A stretch of DNA of 64,000 bases from Pyrocephalus nanus. Its lineage: Eukaryota; Chordata; Aves; Passeriformes; Tyrannidae. Positions within the stretch are counted from its first letter, which is position 1, and every line of letters begins with the position of its first letter. This document shows positions 10,461-21,750 of this stretch, piece by piece. Position numbers and translations under genes: made by a program. The notes below the pieces were generated by a model that searched no databases, was not told where the DNA came from, and worked only from the letters and a program-made list of their open reading frames with translations. The stretch is taken from NCBI GenBank assembly GCA_038380795.1, contig CM076277.1, positions 1,269,501 through 1,333,500 on the forward strand. Reading direction: 5' to 3'.

Positions 10461-12838
10461 AAAACAGATCTGAGAGAGAACAAATCTGGCATTTTCCAGA
10501 AGGTTACCAAGTGTAATAACCACAACTTTTGGATTTAGCTGCTCTTTTCCAGTTACAGCAAACAGTCCCCAGTTTTTCTATGCATCTTGTGGAGAAAGAA
10601 ACAAAGGTCTCAAGGCACATTTTCAAAATGGCCAGATCTGCCAGCCTGGGCACTGCATGAAGTGCCTGCAGCAAGCCATCAAGGTGTCTGCTAGGGATTT
10701 GTATGCTCTTTAAATATCCACTGAGCCATGTGGCCTCCCTGGAAAGTTAACCGGCTTTACGAGGAAATGTTTCACAGTAATGCTGTGCCCAGGCTCTCCC
10801 GTGAGAAAAAATGAAATCAGAACTGGGGAGGCTGCACTCAGACCTGTCTTCTGCTGAGAAATGACATTTTAGTGTTTTAAAGCCACAGAAGGACATTCTG
10901 TTTGGATTTTGGCTGGAGAATCTCCCGGCAGTGCTCTCCAGCCGGTGTCTCTGGAAAGGCTGTTCTGTAGGACTTGCAGGGAGGAGTTTTTTACAACAGG
11001 CTTCCAAGTGATACAGTGATTTTACACTTTTCTAGTGAAAAAATAGGTGCTTCCTTAAAATAAGAAACAACTGTGTGCAGGGAAGCCGGAACACTCCAGC
11101 TCCACCTGTGCATCTCCAGGTGTTGGTGTTTCCATTTTTCAGCAGCTTAAGAAAATACAGGGTGTGGAGATAAATTCTGCTCCACAGCTGTAATACCACT
11201 CTGTACTGTTTGAGTATGATCCTGACAAAGGTTCCTGCCTTTGTGGAAGATGTTAAATGTTTCAACATGATAACTAAACCTTTAAACAGTTACAGTATAT
11301 TTTGATTTTCTAATACCACAGTGATTGCTTTTGTGTGGAAGCTGGAGTTACAACCCAGTTACACAGACCCACTGAATTTAACAGGTTTACCAGTGGCAAA
11401 GGCTTGGAGGAGTCAAGGTGGCTGTAACACTTTGATTGCTTTGGAAATGGTGAAATGGGGGTGTCTGTTTCCAAATCATGTACTCTCTGTTGAGAAACAC
11501 AAACGCTGCGGTGCAGGGAGGGTGCGAGGGAGCAGGAGGCTGGTGGTGTGCAGAGCACTGAGCAGCACCCTGGGTGCTGCAAAAACTGGGTTCAAGCATA
11601 AACTTTTTCCTTAAAGTGGAGCTACAGCAAAACAGATGAGAGAGAATGTGTAGGGCTGGAAAAAGTTAAGGGCCGGCAGTGGAAGGAGAAATAATCCCAG
11701 ATAACACAGAGCTGAGGCAGGGAAGATGCTTTTCCAGGCTCTAGGTGAGGGTTTTCCATCTCCAGGTGAGCCTCTCCATTTCCACCAGCCAGAGGAGCAA
11801 CTCACCTTTGCTTTCCTGGAGCCGTGGATATTTTGTGTCCTGTCTTGACACTGTTACAGACTCTGCTGTCCCCTCCAGAGCGGGTCACTGATGTTCTTCA
11901 GCAGGAGCCACCTATTGCAGATAAGTGAGCGTTTCAGCCACGTGGTCAGAGTGGTCCTAAGTTGTCCACATGGAGAGCAGGAGGTTTGGCTCAAAATGAT
12001 GAAGGAAACTCAGATTGTGTCCTGGCTATTTAGACTGATGCTGCTGGAGTTGAAAATTCATCTAATCTTTGGATTGCACGGAAGGATAATTATGGAAGTC
12101 TTCCAGAGGTCCAGGAGCCGGGGATTTTTCTCAGTCCATTGGGCTTTGGGCATCCAGTGGAACATCTAGCTGACTGGCACCTCAGAAATTGCAGTTGTCA
12201 TAATTGAAAATAGGAAAAAGGACTGAATTTGTCATGTATATGTGGCAGCTCTGAGGTTGTGACATAGTAAATAACCCTTTTTATGCACTTGGGGAAAAAG
12301 AAAGGCAAGCAGTGTGTGTCACAGTGCTGCTGGTTTGGGAGCTGGAGTGAAGGAGAGAGGCATGCAGGGGACTCCCCAGCTTGTGAGAGCCATCATCTTC
12401 CTGGAACTGAGAGGCCAGTTGCCTGTTTCTGCAGCTTGAATGAGTGTCCTAAAGCATAGCCCAGCATAGGGGTTTAGACTGGATTTGTTTGAAAATGGAA
12501 AAGTACAGGAGATGAATTATGCCTTGTCTAAATAAATTTGTCTTTGTGTGAACTTATAATTTGGGATAGGAGAGTTGCCTATGCTGAGTTACATATGAGT
12601 TACTAAAGCCCAAGCTTTAGTTTTGATACATGAAGGGGAATCACCTAGTTATTCCCACCAAGAGATGGATGCTATTGAATTCTCCAAGTCCTATGCAAAT
12701 CATTTTAATTTTACAATTTTTATTCTTTTAAAAACAAAATGACCTGCCGAGACGATGCAGCTGGGGTGAGATTGTGTTTCTCATTATGATTTCTGTGTGG
12801 TGCTCACAGAGACTGGGTTAAGCCTCTTTGTTCTGCAT

Positions 12839-12886
12839 TCATAGCATCCCAGAATGGTTTGGGTTGGAAGGGACCTTAAAGACCAG
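12839..12886 (-). mobile_element. CR1 3'-end fragment, reverse orientation
   Basis: Short match to the CR1 terminus: 'cccagaatggtttgggttgg' followed by 'aagggaccttaaagacca'. The rest of the element is missing. Confidence 0.8.
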
Positions 12887-15800
12887 TGTTCTTCGAAGGG
12901 TTTTTTGGGAGTGCTCTTCCCATCCCTGCTCTCCAGTTCTGTTGTATCTGCGTTTCACTGGAAGCTGATTACATGGTTCTTAATAGCAGTAGTGACAATA
13001 AATAGCACTTTTGAAATTTGATTTCTCCAAAAGCCCAGAGCAGCACAAAATAAACTGCAAGTTTTTATACAGTCGGGAAACTTTCATCACAATCTTGACT
13101 TTAACCAAAGCTATACCTGCTTCTGTTATAAGAAGATTGGATTTTTGGAAGGGAAATGTCTCCTTGGTATTGAGTGTCTCATATCAAAGGAATTATGTTT
13201 AAGCTCTTTGTTTTAGCTTCAATCTTTTCTTCATCCTTTATATAATTTCAGAATTTTAGAAACTTCAGTGAGATTTCCTAGACATTTATTAGATGTAAGA
13301 AGCAATAACGTTGCAGTAAACAGGAGGTGCAGTTTTCAGTCAAACCTTAGTCCAGTATTGATGATGGGTTGGTTGTATCGGTGTTCATGGAGTTCAGCGA
13401 GAATTTGGTGATAAAGGAGCACCTATGGGGTGTGCCAGCCCAGAAAGGTTAAATTCAACTTTAAATAAAAAGTGAACAGATTGGTGCTTAAAAAAGACAT
13501 TTTTCATAACTTTGGAAAGCAAGATAAAATACAGTCTTGTCAAGATACTCCTGATTTTAATTATCATCTCATTTTGTGTGCTGATAGTGGTGATGGATCT
13601 TTGTGGAAAGTTAGGTACTGCATCTGGTGCAAATGATGGTGTGTTTCTTCCAAATGGAAATATCCTCTAATATGAGAAATTAGTAACTCCACTAATGGAA
13701 ATTAATTGACCAAATATGCTGTGTAGACTACAGTTTCCAAGAGAATAGCTGATTCCAACTTGTGCCTTAGGAAAAGACTGGCAGCTGCCTTGTTTGGTAT
13801 CCTGGCTGCTCAAAGTGGGAATTTCTATGTGGCCAAATTAGCTGTGTTTGAGGCTTGTTCTGGAGTTATCATCTTGCTTTTGAGAGCAGTCCTAAGGGTC
13901 TCAGCAGTCAAATTCTGTTGGAAGAAAAACCAGTATCTCAACTTTCAACAAACCTCATGAAACTTTAACAAACGGATGTTTCATTAAACCTGCTGTCAGA
14001 GTGCATCAGGATATCACTGCAAAAGGTGATATATGTTATAACAAGCAGTAATTTTCTCCTTGTGGAAAACATTTGGCTTTAGATGTTTTATGCTTGAGGG
14101 CTACGGGCGTGCAGTAGTGTGTCAGTGTGAGTGAATGAAGCCTGCCTTCCTGGAGACTAACATGTTTTGTTTTCTTGGTGTTTGGGAAATCATTAATGCT
14201 AAACAAAAGTCTTTCTGTAACTGGAATGCTTCACAGGACTGTTTTTATGGATTCCTTGGGGTCTGCTAAGGTGTGCACTCAGTCTCCAGGTCTCTTACTG
14301 TTAAGTCAGGTAACTTAACGTAATGAAAGTTGGAATTAATGATCCAGTATTGATTGGGTGTTTTCCTTTACCAAATTTGGTCTCATCCCAAGTGCACAGT
14401 GGGAATGGAGACAGCAGCAGTTAAATGTTTTTCTTCCCATAGCCCAGGCTGACCATCCTCAGTTTCTCACTGGATCTTGCTAAGGCAGTTGGTCTCTCCC
14501 CGTCCCTCTTCTCTGGAGCGGTTGGGTGTCCACAGAGCATCTCATATCTTCCTGCTGTAGTGAGTCAGAAGGGAGAACTGGAGGAACAGAAGCCCCTCAG
14601 TTCCTTGCACCAAGGAGTTCAGATCATTTTTCTTCCCTCCAGTTCCCCACCTTTCAGCCAAATGTCACCCTCACCTTAGGGTCTGGTGGGGACTGGCTGC
14701 TGCACCTCAGAGGCCTCCTTAAAAACAGCTTTTACGAGGCCTGGCCTTTCCTGTCTTGGCATGGCTTTGGAGCTAACCAACCAGTTAGTTATGTGACTCA
14801 ATTTTAGGCCATCTCAAATAGTCTGTGAACATTGTTTTATAAAAAGGGTGAAAAATAGAACCAATGGAGTATCTGCTATAGAACATGAAAAGTTTTTTTA
14901 GTTTTGGATTACACAGCAAATGATATTAAAATTTCCTGTTTCAGATTTTGGTTTTGCTCATCAGCTTGGTGTCTGGTCATGGTGTTTGGGCAGCTGGAAA
15001 CAGGTTGCGATTTGACTACTTGCATCTTCAACTTGGTGCTATAGTTCTTGAATTACAGTGATTATTTAGAAGTACAAGAAGATACCAGAGGTTCGAAAGT
15101 GTTAGATGACTATTAAAAGTGCTGCAAAGCATATATGATCTCATTTAATGTAAATCCTCTTCCCTTCCCTCCAAGTTGCTGGGTTGGCAGAAGTGCAAAG
15201 GCTATTGCTTTTAAAGCAATTTTGCTTTGTTGTCTGGATAGAAGATGGCAAATTTCTCCTTTGTCTTTATGAGTTTCCCCTTTTCTGCCTCCCCTGTTTG
15301 TTTTTGGGTCGTCCCCTTCCCCACTGATGCACAGGCAGGCACGGAAGCAGAAAATGTGCTTGCAAACCAGCACGGGGCTGTCCCTACAGACCCCGTCGCT
15401 GTGAGGGGCGGGGGTTTGTTGTGGCTGGAGCCATGGGCTTTACTGCTGTTATTCCTTGGGGAGGCTCAAGTGCAGCTCGAGGAGCCCCTGACCTGGAGCA
15501 GGTTCCAGGGATGGGCTCAGCTGCACTGACAGTGTCTGTCTGAGGTGGTCGGGTGGGCTCAGAAGGTGCTTCTGCAATGAGCTTATCCTGAGCCGCTTCA
15601 GGCACCTGCTCAGGGTGAGCTCAGGGGCGTCCTGGTTGGGCTGGTTTCTCTTTTCTGAAGATTATTTAATCTAGATGTGTTTGCCTTAAGAAATAAGTAC
15701 ATTATTCTAGATAAAACCTGCCTTGTTTCAAATAATGTTATTTCCAGGCAAAGGGAGTATTTCATTTTCTGCCTATAATGAAAGGCTGAGTTTTTGAGAT

Positions 15801-18800
15801 CCTCAGGTTTTGGTGTTACAATCCAAACATAGTAACATGTGCTTTTTACATTACTAAGGAGAGAGTTTGATTTGGTGCAAAACTACATATAAAAACGGAG
15901 GTATTCACCATTATACTTAGTATTTTTGTTATTTTCATCATTGTCTGATGAAATATGATGGTTTTCTTTCAGGATTGCATTTTTGGGAGTTGCTGTTTAA
16001 CCATGTTTGCCAGTCTGGAATTACCTGAAGACCTGTTTCACACCACAAAATACTAAAGTTGTGGAATTTGTTTTGGTAGGTAAAATAAGCATGTGATGTA
16101 TCTGAATATTTCTTGTTCTTATACATTCTCCCTCACCTGTGCCACTGTAGGGCCCTTGCCTTCACGGCAGGGCTGATCTGCTTCCAGAGCTGACTTCCCA
16201 GTCTGCCATGCAGGGTTGGGACATTTGCCATCAGATTTGTGGCTGTTCCCAGACCTTCCTCCCAAAGAGAACGGTTGAGGTGCATTTGTGGTGTTATTCC
16301 TTTTTATTACCAAAGTTTGAAATTCAAATTACTGGAACTACCCCTGGCTAAGTTGTTTCAGAGGAAATTTTACTGCATGTTTAATTACTTTTTATTAATT
16401 TATTTGTAGGTATTCTTTTATATTATACCAGTGATTCTTAGCCTTATTTAATCTCCTTGTGTGACAAAATTACATTTGCCTAGAATTTGTTTAAAAGTCT
16501 TTTTATTTTGTTTAGAAGTCTATGTCTGCCAGAAACAATTATGTCATTTTAATCTTTGTGTCATGGAATGGTTGTGGGTATCTAGGTTTATTCCTTGTTC
16601 AGATTCAACAATTTAACAGATCACTATGCTGGCAACAAGTGAAACAGTTGTTGGAGGATAATGTGAACAAATCTCCAATAGAAACAGTGTTATGATCAGT
16701 GTTTCTGGGTTTTATAGATACTTTAAACATAACCTGTGTGACTGTGTAAGTACATGTTATGGATTGAAAGCCATCCTCTCAGCAATATTCTGGCAACCTC
16801 CTTTGCCCCCATCATGAAAACCTTTACATATTTGTCCCCGTGGCACCTAAAACAAGGGAACCATAAAACCTCCAAGTGTATTATCAAACACATGCTGTTT
16901 TCATGATATTTTTTTTTCCTAGTAGGTTGTGTGAAAACCGTTTTCAAGTGAAGGCAGAAGCAAATATCCTTTGGAGGTTTTTTTGCTACTGCTATCCAGG
17001 ACTTTTTCTTCTCACTGTCAGTTCTGGGTTCTCATTTCTTCCTCTTCCTTGTTGCAGCTTTAAAAAATGGTCATTGTGGGGATGAGGGCCCTGTTCAGTG
17101 CTAACTTGTACCATCTGCTACTGAAGGGCTTTAGTCCATCCTTCCTTCTGCTCTCACCTTTCCCAGTCTCTTGGAAAAGTACTGTCAGGAGCAAAGAGCA
17201 GGATTTTAGTACTTTTTATTTAATTGGGCTCCCCCACGTATTTTTTTTGAAAGAGTGCATGTTCTGGTATGACATCAGTTGTGAAAGTGTTTATTTTGAA
17301 TACGTATAAACAGCTAGTAAATCAATAGACTGCAGGACAGGTCATCTGACAAAGTTAGTTTGGTTTGTGTGCTTTGTGTAGTGCAATATGGAGGAGAAAT
17401 CAAGGCAAGAGATTTCAAGTTCTGTTTAAGACACAAATTGACATAAGTTTGGATAACTTGAGTGAATCTTGGGATAAGAATACAAATATATCAGTTGTTT
17501 GTGGGTTTTTTGGGGGGGTTTTGTGTGTTTTTTTCACCCCAGAGACCAGCACTTCCATCTGGTGGTCCTGGCACTCCAGAGCCTCCTGGCTTTCCAGTGC
17601 TCAGCTGCTCCCCAGTTAGTGACAACGGGCTGTTTCAGATTTCCCTCTAATCCCATCTCTCCTGGGGACTGGATGGCATTTTCCAAGCCTTGCCCAGCCG
17701 TTTGTGCTGGGATTGTTGTGCAGGTGGCCTGTTGATATCAGACAGGTGGTGGGGCACAAACTGCCTTCAGGGCTTCCCGTGGTGTGCGTGGGACCCAGCT
17801 GTCCATCAGCCCAGGATTTGACTGTGGCATCTCTGTATCCTACAGGAATTCTTCCTCTGGAGAGTCTCCGTTTTGCAGGTTTTAGTGGGTCAATTGTTTT
17901 ATCCATATGCTGAGTGTACCTGGGAGCTCCAGGCTCCAGCAGCCCAAGCTGTGCCCTGCATCCTTGGGCACTCTGGTCTTCATGGGCCACCCCCTACCTC
18001 AAAGGATACTGCAGGTGCATTTTGGCTATTTGTCTGCTATTTGGCTGTTTATCCCCACCTCTCTTACTTCAGTTTTTAATAGTTAGGCTGTACTGAACAA
18101 GACCAACTTCATAATAAGTGCCATCACACTTTGTTATGCTGCAGTAGCTGGTCCCAGGCCAGGTTCCTGAGTAGATGGTTGCCATGTGGTAGCACTGGAC
18201 TTGCTCTGAGTTTCTAGAAACAATTGTATAATGAGAAATGCTAGTTTGGAAACTGTAAAGGTGCAGATGCAGGGACAGGAAGGAGGCCATGTGTGCTCTC
18301 TGAAGGAGGATGATGGTCTGAGATGTTTTTGTGCTGCCATGTGAGCATGAATGCTTGAGTTCCTGAAGTGTGCTGTGGTGATGCAGATCAGTTCAGGTGT
18401 GGTTCTTACTCATCAGAAACCCTCCATAACCCCCTGGGAGTTCTAGTTTACAGGGACTGTTGAATGACCAGAGTTTTACCTGGGTGTGCTCATGCTGAAA
18501 GCTCTTTGTATTTATGTGGAAAAGTGTTGAGGGAAGGTACACGCTAATTATGATCACGTGCTGGCTCAGGATTTATGGAAGTCAACCCTATAACCAGGAG
18601 ATTACAGAATTTGTTAGTACAAGGGGTGCAGCTGGGATTCATTTGCTCCGAGATGGATGGTCGTGCCATGTGCTGCTTGAAGATGTTGAAAATCATTGCT
18701 TTCTCCTGTCACACTTGAGATAAATGATACCTGAATATAGGAACGGACTAAATTCATGTGTTTGAGAGGAAGAGAGGGCAGATGGATGTAGCAGAGATCC

Positions 18801-21221
18801 TTGAGGAGCGTAATGTGAAGGAAAAAAATGCCAGAGGAGCTATAGCTACATGTTCTGATCCAGAAGGTAAAATTTAAAGCTCAGGCTTGGTTTGTTTCCT
18901 TAACTCACGATGTCCCTGCAGTCCTGTGATTCTCTGAGTCCATGAAACAAAGCCTGTGGTCCTTGGGGATTTGGCAAACTCTATTCTAATAGTGTTTATG
19001 AAGGACCATAATTTCAACAAGTCCAGTCAGATTTTGGTACGTTGAGGTGAGGTTGATGAAATCTGGTCTAAGCTGCAGCATTTTCATGGATTCTGTAAAG
19101 CCATGATTTAAGCAGTCTGGGAGTCTTCTGCTCTTTCACAGAGAAGATGGAGACTTCAGACACTTCCATTCAAAAAAAAAAATTGGAAATGTTTATGTTC
19201 TTGTAGATAAACTATTTATTTCTTTGGTATTAGGGATTGTCAGATGTACTCGTATTTCTTGCTGCAGGTGCAACACCCTATCACCTCCAAATAATTGTGC
19301 TTTTTCAGCACATAAGAGCCTATATATTGAGCTGAGATTTCTCTCCCTGAAAAACTTACTCCACGTTTTCAGATGAGTAATGTTCTATGCAGTTTTCTTA
19401 AAAACATAGTGCTTGTATTTCACAGGATGCATTCCTTGCACAGAATGGCTGTGCTTGATCATTAAAAGGCTGCTTGTTTAGGATTCCCAGCTCCTCTCTC
19501 CCTGGAGTCAGTGGATGTGGAATGAAAGGTGTAGGAATGCAGAAGGAGAAATGCTCTCCTGCTTGGTGCAAAGCCAGCTTGGATAAGGAAGTTTCCTGTT
19601 CAAGAAATTATGTGTGAAAATCAATTGAAACAGCTTTTCACAGATTCCTTTTAATTGTGATTCTCATTTTCTGGGCACCTGACATGAAACTGAGGGTTTG
19701 ACCTAATGGAGGTGGCAGACACTCAGAGCTGTAGATACAGAACTGACAGAAAGGAGTCTGGGAGAAAAAAAAATATTTGTCTGCCTGATAATGAATTTTT
19801 TCAATTTATGTCTCTTGCCCATCTTTAAAATTTCCACGAGAATAATAGTATATGAAAGCAGTATGAAAATAGATCAGTGAATATTTTAACTTAATTTCTG
19901 TTACAGGATTGCAAGAGAGCTTGTGACACAAAATTAGCTCTGTTTTTAATCTGAGGTTTGAGTCCTGTGAGGATCAGGGCTGGTGCTGCAGGATGAGAGG
20001 ATAACTCTGTGTAAAATAGGAGATCATTCCTTAGTGCTGTTGGCCTGCCTGGTGTAAGGAGGGTTGCAAGGGAGAAAAATCACAGTGAGAACCCTGACCA
20101 AAAGATGAGGGGACTTTGTGACTTCCAAGTCCTTGATTTTTATTTTTTTAATATTGTCCCTTCAGCCATATTATGTGCTTGTGCAAACAGCATAGTGCTG
20201 CATCTGAGCTTGTCTAACATTGTTAGATTTTTTTATTAGAAAAGGCTGTCAGCATCTGCATCTCACCTTTAATCTCAAAGCTGTGGATTTAATTTATGTT
20301 GGGAACCTGAACCTCTGCCAAAACCCCAGTCTGTATCCTATTCAAGGTATGTTATTCCAGACTAAACCTTGTGGGTGGGTTGTGCTGAGTACCCACAGCT
20401 TTGGAATTATGAGGTCTTCACAGTCCTGGCTGGTGAGTGGGTTCAGTTTTGACAGTGGTGGTGAGGACCAGGTCCCTTTTTTTGGATTTGGCATCAGCTT
20501 TGGCTGATGGCTTCAATCTTTTAGCAGTACCTGCAGAGTGTTGAGTGTTAGAGCAGATGTCTCACCTGGAAAAGGAAGTGCCATAGCCCTTAGAATGGCC
20601 TGTGATGGAGTGAGGAAATGTGTATCTTAACTAAGCGTTAGTGGTGTTCACTGTAGGTTTAGGGATAACTTACCATAATTGTACTTCTGTACATGTAACA
20701 GCTCAGTTTCCTGTCATAATGTCAAAATTTATTGCAAACATTTTATTAAGTAAAAACCATCAGGTGTGGGACTTTTCTTACTGAATTTATCCAAGCCTGA
20801 TATGGGGGCATGGGATAGTTGTGTGCTGCCACAGGGGGAGCAGATTTCAGGTTGTAATGTGCAAAAGCAGCTGAAAATACCTAACTCTTTACAAACTTTT
20901 AGAAAGTAGGCATAGTGTGCCTGAGATTTCTCTGAGTGTGAGTGAAGTATTTATCAAATGGTACACTTCTCTTGGTAAAATGTGCTGTGACTATCCTACA
21001 ACTTTGTGCTTACTGCACCTGCAGTCTAAATTCGGTGGTTCTTCCTGTGTTTTTATAATTAAACTGTTGCGGGAAGTGTTGCTGTTCCCAGGCAGTTGGG
21101 CACTGCAGCATTGGTACTGGGTTCTTGTTTGTCCTCTCTGTGAAATGGGGAGAAATGGAATTCCTTTTTTTTGGTTGTTTTTTTTTTTCTTTACCGTCCT
21201 TTCTTCCTGACTGTCATTTAG

Positions 21222-21373
21222 ATCAACTGGAATACGTCTTGATTCACGTGCAGCAGGATTCTGTAAGGAAACACTTCTCATTGTTCCTGTGGAGGAACAG
21301 TTTGGATGCTGCCATGGCCATCATTTTCAACCTCGCTCAGTTTGTCTCAGAGAGCCCAGCATGGGGTCACCTG
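21222..21373 (+). other. NCOA6: 5' UTR exon of NCOA6 (probable)
   Basis: Bounded by a pyrimidine-rich acceptor (CTTCCTGACTGTCATTTAG) and the donor CACCTG|GTAGGT. It is separated by a 103-nt intron from the exon with the NCOA6 start codon. One frame is stop-free across the whole 152 nt and continues into the next exon as far as TGA at 21492. It contains an ATG in strong context (GCCATGG, 21314). I read it as untranslated leader with an upstream ORF. It could instead belong to an alternative N-terminus, but the frame ends before the NCOA6 ATG. Confidence 0.6.
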
Positions 21374-21494
21374 GTAGGTTTTTCTGTCAGTGGTTGTGTG
21401 TGCCATTGGAAGCAGTTGTTAATGTCTTCACACAATTATTATTATACTTATTATAATTCTTTTTTTCCTTTCCAAGCATCATGTTGACATCTGA
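21314..21494 (+). promoter_or_regulatory. Upstream ORF 1 of NCOA6 (spliced, 25 codons)
   Basis: ATG at 21314 in strong context (G at -3, G at +4) opens 20 codons to the donor at 21373. After splicing to 21477 it adds five codons (HHVDI) and stops at TGA 21492-21494, 21 nt before the NCOA6 ATG. If the exon pair is correct, scanning ribosomes meet this frame first. Confidence 0.5.
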
Positions 21495-21750
21495 CGGGCT
21501 CCCATTGTTGGAACAATGGTTTTGGATGATCTGCCTAACTTAAAAGATACATATGCCTCCTTGTACTCCTCAGCTATGGAAGACTTAGAGGTGGATTTTG
21601 ATTCAGGACTGGAGGAAGATGAATTGAAACAGGAGGCTGCTCCTGGGGATTCCACAATCTTTGTAGCTTTCAAAGGAAATATAGGTGACAGAGACTTTGA
21701 GCAGAAGCTGGATACCATTCTGGAGAATGTGCCTGGCCTTTTACACATGG
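21477..21750 (+). CDS. NCOA6: NCOA6 coding exon 1 (start codon exon)
   Basis: The exon begins after TTTTTCCTTTCCAAG. Its first 39 nt are 5' UTR. Coding starts at ATG 21516 (AACAATGG: A at -3, G at +4) with MVLDDLPNL, the recognised NCOA6 N-terminus. It encodes residues 1-78, very acidic (EDLEVDFDSGLEEDELKQE), then STIFVAFKGNI and ENVPGLLHM. The donor is ATGG|GTAATG at 21750/21751, phase 1. Reading on into the intron gives an open frame to 21854, which is intron sequence. Confidence 0.95.
21481..21543 (+). promoter_or_regulatory. Upstream ORF 2 overlapping the NCOA6 start
   Basis: ATG at 21481 (A at -3, T at +4, moderate context) reads 20 codons in a different frame from NCOA6. It terminates at TAA 21541-21543, after passing the NCOA6 ATG at 21516. 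Translation of this frame would exclude initiation at the main start on the same pass. Confidence 0.55.

Larger units (their letters stand above)
9552..21221 (+). other. NCOA6: NCOA6 intron 1 (5' UTR)
   Basis: Long first intron, GC-rich to 10030 and AT-rich afterwards. It opens with a very G-rich stretch (9553-9650). It contains a tandem duplication of 22 nt (9691 and 9713, CGAAGGGGCGCGGAGCGGTG), a (TA)n microsatellite and a CR1 scrap. No further exon could be identified, but untranslated exons would be invisible to me. Confidence 0.5.
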
